A stretch of 64,000 nt of DNA from Roseinatronobacter sp. S2 (GCF_029581395.1 NZ_CP121115.1:310001-374000), one strand, 5' to 3'. Counted from the first letter of the stretch, positions 1 to 9,865 are shown. Translations and numbers: made by a program. Notes: generated by a model from the sequence alone, not told the origin.

Positions 1-685
1 TTATTGAGTTCGTCGACCAGATCAGCGTTACGCATGCGAAAACCCGGTCTTCATACCAGATGGGAGCTGAGATGCTGCCGGTTTCCGGTGTGAAATCGGC
101 CATCCGAAAACCCACACCCATTTCGCGTACCCGCTTCAGGATGATGTCAAGACTGCCATCGACCATAATGAATGGCGGTCGCTGACCCGTGACCTCGCTT
201 AGCAATGCCAGAAGCGACTCCCGTTCATCATCCGGCATGAATGCCAGAATGGCCCGCCCCGCAGACGTTTCGAGTACCGGCATCTGTTTTCCGACCATGC
301 CATGATTAACCGAATAAGGGCTTATCTGGTGTGTCGATTCACGCACCTCGACATGGTAGTTCCGGAACGTAACAAGGTCTATCGGCCAAAGCACCCGGCG
401 ACCCAGATCGATCATGTGCGGGACAGCGATATCACAAACCCAATCCTCATCCCGAAACCCCGAGCTAAGCGATTTCACATGCAGCGTCGGGCGCCATTTG
501 TTTGAAAAATGGTCGCGCGTGACCAGTCCCATCTCGGCCAAAGTTTCCAGCAGCCTGTAGACTGAAGGACGCGGGATGCCTGTCTTTTCAGAAATTTCCG
601 AAGGTTTCGCACCGTTAAAGCGGTTCACTGTTTGCAGGATCAAGATACCCCGCTGAAGCGATCTGATGGTCGATAGCGATGAAAT
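1..685 (-). CDS. IclR-family transcriptional regulator (MhpR-like), partial at window edge
   Basis: I translated this by hand because no ATG-initiated frame covers it. The N-terminus carries a winged helix of IclR type (SLQRGILILQTVNRF, then SEKTGIPRPSVYRLLETLAE), followed by an effector domain with VNHGMVGKQMPVLETSAGRA and LAFMPDDERE. The reading frame is still open at base 1, so the C-terminus is missing. No ATG, GTG or TTG fits. An ATT at 685 lies 6 bases after GGAGG (AAGGAGGGAGG at 692-702), and an in-frame TTG at 712 lies upstream of that ribosome site. The gene is divergent from the aromatic-degradation operon at 1050-6319, which it probably controls in response to an aromatic acid or a ring-cleavage product. 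The family is clear; the effector is unknown. Confidence 0.85.
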   Translation of the reverse strand, partial: MSSLSTIRSLQRGILILQTVNRFNGAKPSEISEKTGIPRPSVYRLLETLAEMGLVTRDHFSNKWRPTLHVKSLSSGFRDEDWVCDIAVPHMIDLGRRVLWPIDLVTFRNYHVEVRESTHQISPYSVNHGMVGKQMPVLETSAGRAILAFMPDDERESLLALLSEVTGQRPPFIMVDGSLDIILKRVREMGVGFRMADFTPETGSISAPIWYEDRVFACVTLIWSTNSI

Positions 686-1049
686 GGTGTGCCTCCCTCC
701 TTGGTGGATCAAAGCCGGTACAGGCCCCCGCACTATGAATCCTTTGCACAAGAACACAAAGCGATTTTGACATGTAAGATGTTATTTTTACGAAAAAAAC
801 CACCGATTCAGCCTCTATTATCTTGATATTAAACGCTTTCATATAAAATTTCGCAGCGCCTGCCCCGGTCGCCCACACCGCGAATGTCCGCTTAATGGAC
901 AACACACAAATTGCGCCTGCACCTGAACCGCGAACTCTCTACATACCGGAAAAGCACCCGAAACCTCTGGCGATGTGCGCTGCACGGCAGTGCTGCGCCA
1001 ATGACATCAGGCCCGGCACAGGGTGCCGGGAAACGAAAGGAAGAGGCGC
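686..1049. promoter_or_regulatory. Divergent promoter region between IclR regulator and aromatic operon
   Basis: This 364-base interval holds no believable gene. It separates two divergent transcription units and has an AT-rich core at about 765-850, so it should carry both promoters and the IclR operator. I could not pick out one clear operator palindrome. The ribosome site for the first operon gene is AGGAAGAGG just before 1050. Confidence 0.5.
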
Positions 1050-2030
1050 ATGTCGATCACGTCACTTGGCTATATTGGAGTTAATTCAAAAAAGCGGTCT
1101 GACTGGGAAGGTTTTGCAACCGGGCTTCTGGGCATGCAGAAAGTCGACAGCGGCGGCGCGATGAGCCTGTTTCGCATGGATGACCGCAAGCAGCGCCTGA
1201 TTGTCACCGGCGAAGGTGAAGAAAATCTGGCCTTCATGGGCTGGGAAGTCGACACCCCCGCAGACCTTGATGCGCTGGCGTCCCGGCTGGAAAATGCGGG
1301 TGTTGCCGTCACCCAGCAGGGCGCGGCGTTGGCAGACCAACGCCATGTTGCGCGCCTTATTTCCTTCCACGATCCTGACAATAACCGCATCGAAGTATTC
1401 TGCGGCCCTGAGATTGCCAAAGACCCGTTTCTGTCAGGCCGTCCGATATCGGGATTCAAGACCGGCTCGCTTGGTATGGGTCATGTGGTCTTGCACGTTG
1501 AAAATATCGAAGGGCTTTTGTCTTTCTACCGCGACCTTCTGGGCTTTAACGTCACCGATTACGGTCTGACGCCGTATCCGCTGTATTTCTTCCATGTCAA
1601 CGGGCGCCACCACAGCTTTGCAATGGTTGGATCAGGGCGCAAGGGTGTGCATCATTTCATGGTAGAGCTGCTGTCACTGGACGATGTGGGACAAGGTTAC
1701 GACATTGCGCAACAGCGTTCAGAGGGGGTGGCCTATTCACTGGGCCGTCACTCGAACGATCACATGCTAAGCTTTTATTCCAACACGCCATCAAATTTCT
1801 TTGTCGAATACGGCTGGGGCGCACAGATCGTCGATCCTGCCACATGGAAACCTTTTGAAACCACGCAGGGGCCATCGACCTGGGGCCACGAGCGGTTGCA
1901 CCTTCCCGAAGACAACCCAATCCGGGCCGAAATGCGCGAAATGCGGCATCAAACCGCGCGCGACGGGTTCCGCGCGCCCGATCCACAGCCAAACTGCGCA
2001 TGGCTGGGCCGCGTTGTGAATGCCGGATAG
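1050..2030 (+). CDS. Extradiol ring-cleavage dioxygenase (type I, VOC superfamily)
   Basis: A 326-residue two-domain vicinal-oxygen-chelate protein of the BphC/catechol 2,3-dioxygenase type, which cleaves a catechol ring next to the hydroxyls using non-haem Fe(II). The C-terminal domain shows the expected iron ligands: His145 (GHVVLHVE), His202 (HHFMVE) and Glu253 (FFVEYGWG). A second-shell His pair lies at 187-188 (RHHSF), where BphC has its catalytic histidine. The N-terminal domain (about 1-130) lacks this triad, as is normal for the family. The start at 1050 is preferred over upstream in-frame codons because AGGAAGAGG precedes it and the protein then begins MSITSLGYIG. It is the first gene of the aromatic operon. 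The exact catechol substrate cannot be told from sequence. Confidence 0.92.
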   Translation: MSITSLGYIGVNSKKRSDWEGFATGLLGMQKVDSGGAMSLFRMDDRKQRLIVTGEGEENLAFMGWEVDTPADLDALASRLENAGVAVTQQGAALADQRHVARLISFHDPDNNRIEVFCGPEIAKDPFLSGRPISGFKTGSLGMGHVVLHVENIEGLLSFYRDLLGFNVTDYGLTPYPLYFFHVNGRHHSFAMVGSGRKGVHHFMVELLSLDDVGQGYDIAQQRSEGVAYSLGRHSNDHMLSFYSNTPSNFFVEYGWGAQIVDPATWKPFETTQGPSTWGHERLHLPEDNPIRAEMREMRHQTARDGFRAPDPQPNCAWLGRVVNAG

Positions 2031-2078
2031 GGCCAAACCCCAAGACATCATCAACCTCCAACTTCAGGAAACAGGCTT

Positions 2079-2924
2079 TTGCGAATTACATCTCATGTGT
2101 TGCCGGACGGCACGTTTTCGTATGGCCGCGTCAACGGCACCCAGATCATTGATGCGGGCGCTGCGCTGCGCGCCAGATACCCGGATCTGAAGGCCCTTCT
2201 CGCGGCCGGTGCGACATCTGAACTTGACCACGCGGACGGCGCGTCGATTGACATAGCGAAGGCGACCTTTCTGCCAACGGTTCCAAACCCGGACAAGATC
2301 ATCTGCATCGGCCTGAACTATGTGGGACATATCAACGAGACCGGGCGCGACCGGCCTGCCCATCCGTCGATCTTCACCAGATATCCTCAGTCCTTCGTAG
2401 GTCATGGCCAGCCAATCGTGCGGCCCAAGGTCTCTGACAAACTTGACTACGAGGGCGAGTTTGCGGTTGTTATCGGCAAGGCCGGGCGCGCTATACCGGC
2501 GGGTTCTGCCTTGCACCATGTTGCAGGCTATACCTGCCTGAATGACGGGTCCATCCGGGACTTTCAACGCCATACTACCCAGTTCTGGGCCGGAAAGAAT
2601 TTTGATCGCAGCGGGTCTATCGGGCCTTGGCTGGTGACAGCAAATGAGTTGGGCGACCCGACCCTGCCGCATATGGAAACACGCCTGAACGGCAACATCA
2701 TGCAGACCACCTCGGTGGGTGATCTGGCCTTCGGGATTGCCGAACTTATCGCCTATGTCTCAACCGTCTGCGCACTCTGTCCGGGGGATATCATCGCAAC
2801 CGGCACCCCCAGCGGTGTGGGTCTGTTCCGCGACCCGCCCGTCTTTATGAAGCAAGGCGACAGGGTAGAGGTCGAAATTTCAGGCATCGGCATTCTGGCA
2901 AACGACATCATCGACGAAACCTAA
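2079..2924 (+). CDS. Fumarylacetoacetate hydrolase (FAH) family protein
   Basis: A 281-residue enzyme of the FAH/acylpyruvase superfamily, whose members hydrolyse, decarboxylate or hydrate 2-oxo acids produced by ring cleavage. Metal ligands are visible as Glu125 and Glu127 (DYEGEFAVVIG) and Asp156 (NDGSIRD). The C-terminal glycine-rich motif IIATGTPSGVG is intact. The start codon is TTG at 2079, with AGGAA 9 bases upstream; no ATG is nearby. It lies 48 bases after the extradiol dioxygenase, so the likely substrate is the meta-cleavage product or its hydrolysed derivative. It may replace the alpha/beta hydrolase usually found in mhp/bph pathways, which is absent here. The exact reaction is inferred. 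Confidence 0.88.
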   Translation: MRITSHVLPDGTFSYGRVNGTQIIDAGAALRARYPDLKALLAAGATSELDHADGASIDIAKATFLPTVPNPDKIICIGLNYVGHINETGRDRPAHPSIFTRYPQSFVGHGQPIVRPKVSDKLDYEGEFAVVIGKAGRAIPAGSALHHVAGYTCLNDGSIRDFQRHTTQFWAGKNFDRSGSIGPWLVTANELGDPTLPHMETRLNGNIMQTTSVGDLAFGIAELIAYVSTVCALCPGDIIATGTPSGVGLFRDPPVFMKQGDRVEVEISGIGILANDIIDET

Positions 2925-2953
2925 TTGCATTCCCTTAACCCAAAGGAGTCCAC

Positions 2954-4699
2954 ATGCCCAAGGCAATCACGGATGTGGCGATTATCGGCGGTGGCCCCGT
3001 CGGGCTGACCGCCGCCAGCCTTCTTGGCCATCTTGGCATCGACTGCACGCTGTTCGAACGCAACAAGACCACGTCTTTCCACCCGCGTGGTCATGTGATC
3101 AACACGCGATCGATGGAAATTTTGCGCATAATCGGCCTTGAGGAAGATATCAACAACGCCTCTTTGCCAATCGAGCGCCACGCGGGCATCGGCTTTTTCA
3201 CCAGCCTTGCCGGTGACAAAATCGGTGTGATCGAAACGCGCAGTAACCCCGAATGGCGCCGCATAGAGCAAAGCCAAAGCCCTTCGCTGAAGCGTTCATG
3301 CCCGCAGGACCGTTTTGAACCGATCTTGCGGGAACATGCGGGACAATACGACACCGTATCGCTACATTTCGACTGCAATATCAATAAATTGTCGAAAGAT
3401 GACGACGGCGTTGGACTGGAATGGCAGGCAGGGAACGGTGCCACCGGCACGACACGCGCAAAATATGTCATCGCCGCAGACGGGCCGCGAAGTGACACTC
3501 GGGATGCGGTCGGCATCACGATGCAGGGCAAATCCATCGGGCAACAAATCGGCATTTATTTTCACGCCGATCTGTGGGACCTGGTCAAGGACCGTCCCTA
3601 TCTGCTTTACTGGATATTCAACGCCAAAACATCGGGGGTTCTGATCTCGCTCGACGGGCGGCATCGCTGGACTTACAATTTCGGCTATAGCGAGGATGAA
3701 AGCCGTGAGGATTTCACCGAGGCGCGCTGTCTGGATCTGCTGCGCGCAGTAATAGGCACATCGGGTATTGATATCGACATAAAAAATATCATGCCATGGC
3801 GTATGCAGGCGCGTATCGCCGACCAGATGTCGGCAGGCCGGGTCTTTATTGCGGGTGATGCCGCGCATCCGCTGCCGCCGACCGGCGGTCAGGGCATGAA
3901 TACCGGCATTACCGATGTGCAGAACCTTGTCTGGAAACTGAACTTCGTTTTGCAGGGCAAGGCGCCGGAGAACCTGCTGTCGACTTACACCACCGAACGG
4001 CGGCCCGTCGCCAGTTTCAATGTCGAGCAAAGCGCGCGCAATGCTCAGGCAATGGCGCGCAAGGGCTTGTCAGGGATGCTTGCCAATGACAGTGATCTTC
4101 TTGCCAATCTCGAAGGGCCAAAAGGCGCGGCAAACCGTGCCAAACTGGCCGAGGGTATCCCGGAGCAACGCGCACATTTCGACTATCCGGGCCAGACGTT
4201 CGGTTTTTTCTACGAATCCGAACTAATCACCCCGGACGGAACACCCGCCCCGCAGATGGAGGTTGTCACCTATTCGCCCAATGCGCGGCCCGGCCATCGT
4301 GCACCGCATCTGCCCGTGCGCCACAAAGGCCGTGATATGTCGGTTATCGACCTTTTCGCGCTTGACGCATTCACGCTTCTGACCGGCCCTGACGGTTCAA
4401 TCTGGCGCGCCGCAGCGCAGCAACTGGACGATGACACCTTGCCTGCGTTGAATGTGTATTGCGTGGGTGACGGACAAGAGGTTGATGCAAACACCGAAAG
4501 CTGGTGCGCGCTTTATGGATCGTCCCCCCGTGGCGCTGTGCTGGTGCGACCCGATGGCCATGTTGCGTGGCGCGCCACAGATGATGCGTCTGGCGATGGC
4601 GGTGAACTGCTTGCGGCCCTCTGGCGTGCAACCGGCCAGACAGGTCCGGCCCCCACGCAGGCCCTTGGCAAGAAGGTCGAAACCGATGCGCGTTCCTGA
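2954..4699 (+). CDS. FAD-dependent aromatic monooxygenase (MhpA/phenol hydroxylase class)
   Basis: A 581-residue class A flavoprotein hydroxylase that uses NAD(P)H and O2 to ortho-hydroxylate a phenolic ring, producing the catechol for the upstream dioxygenase. The Rossmann GxGxxG is at residues 12-17 (IIGGGPVG). The DG motif is near residue 172 (YVIAADGPRSDTRDAVG). The GD motif that binds the FAD ribose is near residue 298 (FIAGDAAHPLPPTGGQGMN). The C-terminal 150 residues match the thioredoxin-like tail of the longer phenol hydroxylase/MhpA/TfdB members, and the length fits that group. AAAGGAG precedes the ATG. The ring acceptor is not predictable. Confidence 0.92.
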   Translation: MPKAITDVAIIGGGPVGLTAASLLGHLGIDCTLFERNKTTSFHPRGHVINTRSMEILRIIGLEEDINNASLPIERHAGIGFFTSLAGDKIGVIETRSNPEWRRIEQSQSPSLKRSCPQDRFEPILREHAGQYDTVSLHFDCNINKLSKDDDGVGLEWQAGNGATGTTRAKYVIAADGPRSDTRDAVGITMQGKSIGQQIGIYFHADLWDLVKDRPYLLYWIFNAKTSGVLISLDGRHRWTYNFGYSEDESREDFTEARCLDLLRAVIGTSGIDIDIKNIMPWRMQARIADQMSAGRVFIAGDAAHPLPPTGGQGMNTGITDVQNLVWKLNFVLQGKAPENLLSTYTTERRPVASFNVEQSARNAQAMARKGLSGMLANDSDLLANLEGPKGAANRAKLAEGIPEQRAHFDYPGQTFGFFYESELITPDGTPAPQMEVVTYSPNARPGHRAPHLPVRHKGRDMSVIDLFALDAFTLLTGPDGSIWRAAAQQLDDDTLPALNVYCVGDGQEVDANTESWCALYGSSPRGAVLVRPDGHVAWRATDDASGDGGELLAALWRATGQTGPAPTQALGKKVETDARS

Positions 4700-5681
4700 C
4701 ACACAGACGGCCATCATTATCACGAAAGCCGGTGGGCCGGGCGTTCTTGTGCCTTCCCGCACGCCGGTCCCCAAACCGGAAGACGGGCAGGTTCTGATCC
4801 GCGTTTCGGCCGCTGGCGTCAACCGCCACGATGTGCATCAACGTGCCGCCGGCAGGCAGAGCGACGGGCTGGCCATCCCCGGACTGGAGGTCTGCGGCAC
4901 AGTGGCGGCCTTGGGCAATGCGGTTCCCGATATCACTGTGGGGGCGCGTGTGATGGCCCTTGTCCAAGGTGGCGGCTATGGCCAGTATGTGTTGGCCAAT
5001 GCAGCGCTTGTCATGCCCGCACCCACATCGCTTTCCGACATTGAAGCTGCGGCAATCCCAGAGGCTGCTTTTACCACATGGTGGAATTTCTTTGGGCTTA
5101 TGGCACTTCAGAAGGACCAGTTTGCCCTGATTCACGGCGGGACCAGTGGCGTCGGGCATATTGCACTTCAGGCGTTGTCGGCGCTTGGTTACAAGATCCT
5201 CGCCACCAGTGGCACCGAAGAAAAATGCGCCGCCGCCCGTGGTTTCGGGGCGGATGCCGCTTTTCTTTATTCCGCCCCCGACCTTGCGGCGCAGGTTATG
5301 GCGGCAACCGGCGGGCGCGGCATCTCTGCACTGGTTGATGTTTCAGCCGGTGCACATCTGGCACAGGATCTGGACATGATGGCCCCCGACGGCACCATTG
5401 CCCATCTCTCGGGCGGGGGCGGGGCTGCGATCAATGTGCCGCTAAGTAAAATCATGGCGCGGCGGATACGGATCACCGGTTCGCTTCTTCGCCCACTGCC
5501 ACTGGAACGGAAGGCCCGCATCGCCGATATGATCCGCAAGGAAGTCTGGCCACAACTGGGGACACAAATTCGCCCCGCCATCGCCCACAGCTTTGATTTC
5601 CGGGACGCTGCGAAGGCCCATTCCGAGATGGAAAAGAACACTCATATCGGAAAAATCATGCTGACAATCAGCCATGACTGA
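4686..5681 (+). CDS. Zinc-independent quinone oxidoreductase (MDR superfamily)
   Basis: A 331-residue medium-chain dehydrogenase/reductase of the QOR/PIG3 type. It has a GroES-like N-terminal domain (GVNRHDVHQRAAG, PGLEVCGTVAALG) and a Rossmann NADPH-binding domain (IHGGTSGVGHIALQALS). No zinc-binding cysteines are present, as expected for QOR. The ATG at 4686 overlaps the monooxygenase stop by 14 bases, which implies translational coupling; the longer upstream frame is only an overlap extension. In the operon it probably reduces a quinone formed by over-oxidation of the hydroquinone or catechol, or an enone intermediate. The family is certain; the substrate is not. Confidence 0.9.
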   Translation: MRVPDTQTAIIITKAGGPGVLVPSRTPVPKPEDGQVLIRVSAAGVNRHDVHQRAAGRQSDGLAIPGLEVCGTVAALGNAVPDITVGARVMALVQGGGYGQYVLANAALVMPAPTSLSDIEAAAIPEAAFTTWWNFFGLMALQKDQFALIHGGTSGVGHIALQALSALGYKILATSGTEEKCAAARGFGADAAFLYSAPDLAAQVMAATGGRGISALVDVSAGAHLAQDLDMMAPDGTIAHLSGGGGAAINVPLSKIMARRIRITGSLLRPLPLERKARIADMIRKEVWPQLGTQIRPAIAHSFDFRDAAKAHSEMEKNTHIGKIMLTISHD

Positions 5682-5698
5682 CCATCACGGAGTCCATG

Positions 5699-6319
5699 AT
5701 GAAACTTTATTACGCGCCCGGAGCCTGTTCGCTGGGAATTCACTTTCTGCTCGAAGAGGTTGGCGCCAAGTATGACGCGATCGCCATCGACATCAAGCAA
5801 GGCCAGCAGTTCACGCCTGACTACGCCCGCCTAAATCCGAAATCCAAGGTGCCGCTGTTGCAGCGTGACGATGGCAGCACCCTGACCGAATTCGGGGCTA
5901 TTGCGCGTTGGTTGGCCAGCACGACCGGTGCACAAACGCTGCAAAGCACCAGCCTTGAGGAAGACATCCGCATAACCGAAACGCTGGACTACGTCGTGGC
6001 AACCCTTCACATGCAGGGCTTTTCGCGCATTCTGCGGCCCCAGAAATTCACCCCGAACGAGGCGGATCTGGACTGGGTCCGGCAAGTTGGCATTGAAATT
6101 GTAACCAAAGGGTTTGCCCGCCTGTCCGCACAACTGGGCCAGTCGCCCTTTATCATGGGCCAGCGCCTGAGTATTGCCGATGCTGCGCTTTTCTATACAT
6201 TGTTCTGGGCCACCAAGCGGGTAAATCTGGACCTTCCGCAGAACCTGCGGGACTATTACCAGCGGCTCAGCGCACGGCCATCGGCACGCAAGGTTCTTCA
6301 ATCAGAGGGTCTTGAATAA
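5699..6319 (+). CDS. Glutathione S-transferase, beta-class type
   Basis: A 206-residue GST. The thioredoxin-like N-terminal domain begins MKLYYAPGACSLGIHFLLEE, and the Cys that follows PGA falls at position 10, the catalytic cysteine of bacterial beta-class enzymes. The helical C-terminal domain carries the N-capping motif LSIADAALFYTLFW. Two adjacent ATGs exist (5696, 5699); the second gives GGAG a better spacing and the canonical Cys10. It is the last gene of the aromatic operon. GSTs in such clusters act as glutathione-dependent isomerases, dehalogenases or quinone scavengers; here scavenging or isomerisation is the plausible role. Confidence 0.9.
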   Translation: MKLYYAPGACSLGIHFLLEEVGAKYDAIAIDIKQGQQFTPDYARLNPKSKVPLLQRDDGSTLTEFGAIARWLASTTGAQTLQSTSLEEDIRITETLDYVVATLHMQGFSRILRPQKFTPNEADLDWVRQVGIEIVTKGFARLSAQLGQSPFIMGQRLSIADAALFYTLFWATKRVNLDLPQNLRDYYQRLSARPSARKVLQSEGLE

Positions 6320-6388
6320 TCTTCGGTCCGCCAATCACGCACAACGATGACTGCCCCTTTCTTGACTGGCCGCAATATTATCGAGGGC

Positions 6389-7147
6389 TTACGCCCTTAT
6401 CCCATCAAGGTAGCGAAGCAGCCCCTCTGGTGTGGTTATGCGCTGGTTGAACGCGATGCGGATATTCTGATCTTCCGAGGCGAAATCCATGCCTTCGGGG
6501 TCAATAGTTGCAAGGCGCCAACGCCGCCGGACCCCGCCTGCCTTGGCCAGAAAAGGCGCCAGCCTGTCAGGATTCTGTTCCAGAAATGAAATCAGATCTT
6601 CTTCATGACGCGTCAGCATTTCAGCGCCCCGCAATGAAACACGAATACTGTCGAGGTGCAGATCATCGCTGTATTGGGCCGGCCCGCCATTCAGAAAAAG
6701 ATCGCTTACCGTCATGCGGACAAGCAATGTGTCATTCAGTTCAAGGTATCTGGTTGCCCTGAAGAACTTCCGGCGGTAGCGCGCCAGCGATAGTTCCCGC
6801 TCGTGATCACGCAGGCAGCTTGCGCACCCCACCAGTGTCAGACGACTGCCGCGCAGGACATCGCTGCCGTTGAATTCTGCCAGCGTCATAGAAATGCGGT
6901 TGTCCGCAAGGATGTTCTTCCCATGGTGACTCAAGCCGGACATATAGAAAACCGGGCTTCCGTCCGGCTCTATCGACAGGTTTGTCACCGTGCTGTAGGG
7001 AAACCCGTTGATCCGGTCAATCGTTGCCAAAGCCACATTTCGCGAATGGCGCAGCAATCGACACGCCACGGCGCGCGCATTGAAAGGTTCCCCTTCTTGC
7101 GGGTCCATGGGGATTTCCCGGTCTGGAATAAAGGGATAGCTTTTCAT
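6389..7147 (-). CDS. HugZ-like haem utilization protein (pyridoxamine oxidase fold)
   Basis: A 252-residue protein with the split-barrel pyridoxamine 5'-phosphate oxidase-like fold near the N-terminus (LRHSRNVALATID, then VTNLSIEPDGSPVFYMSGLSHHGKN) and a C-terminal domain with DPEGMDF, as in the HugZ/DUF2470 haem-utilization family. Family members bind and degrade haem to release iron in the cytoplasm. The neighbours, a TonB-dependent receptor and a siderophore-interacting protein, support an iron/haem role. The start is uncertain: ATG at 7147 has an AGAAG site 7 bases upstream, and ATG at 7165 is an alternative with a poorer site. It is convergent with the GST gene. Confidence 0.82.
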   Translation of the reverse strand: MKSYPFIPDREIPMDPQEGEPFNARAVACRLLRHSRNVALATIDRINGFPYSTVTNLSIEPDGSPVFYMSGLSHHGKNILADNRISMTLAEFNGSDVLRGSRLTLVGCASCLRDHERELSLARYRRKFFRATRYLELNDTLLVRMTVSDLFLNGGPAQYSDDLHLDSIRVSLRGAEMLTRHEEDLISFLEQNPDRLAPFLAKAGGVRRRWRLATIDPEGMDFASEDQNIRIAFNQRITTPEGLLRYLDGIRA

Positions 7148-7259
7148 CTTCTGTCTTCTGTTCATTGTGCAGCACCATTTCCGCAAACACGGGGACAGAA
7201 CGGGCGGTTTTGCCCGCTCCATCCCTCGCGTGGGGGCCTCTGCTATTTCTCGACAAACC

Positions 7260-9432
7260 TTAGAAGCGCATACTCAGCCCGCCAGTGAATGTTCGCCCCC
7301 GACCGGTCATCGCCTGATACCCTTCAGAACTGCCACCGGGGTAGCCATAGACCTTGTCGAAAAGGTTTTCGACAGTGAAGAAGGCCTGCGCCACGTCGCT
7401 TATGTCATACGAGCCGTACAACCCGACAAGTGTATACGGATCACTTCTGGACCAGTAACTGCCAGCGGGAAACTGCGACCAGTCATAGGCCGCCTGTGCC
7501 GACTCACCTACATATCTGACCTGCGCGCCCAGCGTCAGCCGCTCATCCAGCGGGCGGACGCCGATATCCAATGTGGCAGTGCGTTTGGGCAATGCAGACC
7601 CTTCACCATTCCCGGCCCCTGCACCATCGCCAAGGGGCTGGTCATCGGTCTTGCTTAGCGCGACGCCAAAGTTTGCGTAGAACGCGCCGCTATCATATCC
7701 GCCCTCAACCTCCACCCCTTTCATGGTTGTGGTTCCGTCGCGGTTTATCCACATCGCGCGCGGAAAACCGACCCCCGGGATATCAACAAAATCGTTGACG
7801 ATGAAGTCTCTGATCCGGTTGCGGAAGACGCTCACCCGAAGTGTCGCTTCGTCACCGGGCTGCCAAAGGTTCCTGCCGTGATAATCCACACCGAATTCCA
7901 GATTTCTGGAAAATTCCGGCTTCAGGTTCAGGTTATTGGTCATCCCGCTTCCGACCCCGTCGCCAAACGGGACCAGTGCAAAAAACGCCTCATGTGTGGT
8001 GGGCGGGCGCAATGTATGGGAATAGCTTGCGTGCACAGTCAGTTCAGGGGACACCTGATAGGATGCCCCGACCTTGGGCAACAAACGCCCCCCATCGCGA
8101 TGCGCCCATTCATCGCCACAGGCAGCGCCACCTGCGGGACAGTCTGCGACGCCTGCGGCAAAAGGCGGACGGTAGCCGTTGATGCGCCAATAATCATAGC
8201 GCAGCCCACCGCGCAGACTGAACCTGTCGAAATCAATCTCTGCTTCGCCAAATGCACTTGCTTTGTCCAGTTTGCCCGGATGGTTCCCGCCCCGCATGGC
8301 ATGGGTCTGAAAATCATCACGATCCCAACTCAGCCCGTATTCCAGCCGGACCGTGGACCCGGAAGCAAGCGGCACCTGCGCCCTGTTGGTGATCGACACA
8401 CCATAGCTTTCCTCCTGTGTGCGCCGCCCCGCATAGCTGCCAGTGGCATCCGGATAGTTCAGATTGGTATCATTGTAATATGCGGCGACCGTCAGGTCGA
8501 TTAATGGACTGTCAGGGGTGAAGTGATAATCTGCGGTCCATGTCCGGTTGCGGACATCCCATTCATAACTCGAATTCTGAAACGTGTTGTCATAGGTCCG
8601 AAGGCCGAATTTCAGCGCGTGGCGGTTATTTGGCACGATATCAATCTTGGCAAGTCCGCCGCGCGGCGAGTTCGTCGATGCGCGCCCGTTCGGCCCGTCG
8701 GGAAGTTCACTTCCCTCGCCGGTTTTATAATTCCCCTGGTTGCGTGTGGGCATAGGCCAGCAGGAAATCAATGCGCCCATCCCCGCCCCACAGCCCGTCA
8801 AACCGCCGCCCCAAGGCCAGCATCCCGGACAGGTCATGCCCGTTTGTACCACTTTTCAACCGCGCCAATCCACCCTGACGCGCGCCATCCCTAAGAACAT
8901 CATCAATGGAAAGGGTGCGGAAATCCGCAGCACCGGTCAATGTACCGCTGCCCTTTGCACCGGATACGGCCCCGCGCGTGACATCCACGCCCGCAAGCAG
9001 TTCCGGCTGGACATACAGCATGTTCCCGCCCGAGGCTTCGTGCCCCGCGATATTGCGAAAATTCTGTGGCACCCCGTCAATCATGGAATTGACGCGCCCA
9101 TACCCGGACATGCCCCTGATGTTCACCTCTATCCCCGGCTGGTTGGGGCTTTGGCGCGTCAGGACGTTTGGAATGCTGCCAAGCGCATTCTGGACATCGC
9201 CCTGATGCCGCAGTTGAAGATCCGAACTGTCTACAGTTCTGTCGATCCCTTGCACCGCAAATGGCGAAACAATGCGGCCCAGAAATGTAGATGGTGCCGC
9301 TTCGGTGGTTTCCTGCGATGTTGATGCATCCTCGACCTGCGCTGCGGCAGGTAATGAATGAAACCCTAACAGGGCTGAAGTACCCATATAGATGAAGATT
9401 GCGCTACCAGAAGCGCGAAGTCCAGTTGTCAT
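7260..9432 (-). pseudogene. TonB-dependent haem/haemoglobin receptor, split by a frameshift
   Basis: Two overlapping frames together make one outer-membrane receptor. The first (9432 to 8725) encodes a signal peptide, the plug domain and the first barrel strands, ending FLLAYAHTQPGEL before a stop. The second (read from about 8745 down to 7260) continues RNQGNYKTGEGSELPDG and runs through the barrel, including LNLKPEFSRNLEFGVDYHG, to a typical C-terminal phenylalanine (GGLSMRF). Family proteins read AYxHRxxGNYxxG without interruption here, so one base appears to be missing at about 8741-8746. There is no homopolymer at that spot. It is probably a recent pseudogene or a sequencing error. It is co-oriented with the hugZ-like gene, which fits haem uptake. 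Confidence 0.85.
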
Positions 9433-9865
9433 GTCCGACCCCTTTGTCTGTTCAGAAAAAGAAGCCTTCCTTGATCGCTATGGCTGGTGAATATATTCTC
9501 GCCAGCTTCAACTGTCTCGGTCGCCCATAAGGTACAGATAACATCAACATTTATGATCTGCAAGGCACGCCCCCTAGATCAGGATAAAGGGCGGCCCATT
9601 TTCCGGCGCGATTTCACAAACAGCCGCCAGTTGCCGGGCGCTGTTCAGGCGCGTGTCCAACAGCCACCCATTGGGAAAAATCCGCGGTTCAAGGCGACAC
9701 CCTCTGACAGGTTTCCGATGGCAAGTTTGGTGTGCAGGCCAGCTTGACTTGCGCGCCAACAGATGCCACTTCGGCACTGGGTCGAGTCCGCACGCCCTCT
9801 GCCAGCTCCCTCTCCCGCAAATTTTCAATCAGGCCACAGACAGCCTGTAATGATGAGGGAAAGCC
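9433..9865. promoter_or_regulatory. Divergent intergenic region, TonB receptor / SIP gene
   Basis: This 433-base interval lies between the divergent receptor and siderophore-interacting protein genes and contains no gene I can support. The short frames within it have no family features. It should contain iron-responsive promoters, but I saw no convincing Fur, Irr or RirA box by eye. Confidence 0.4.
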
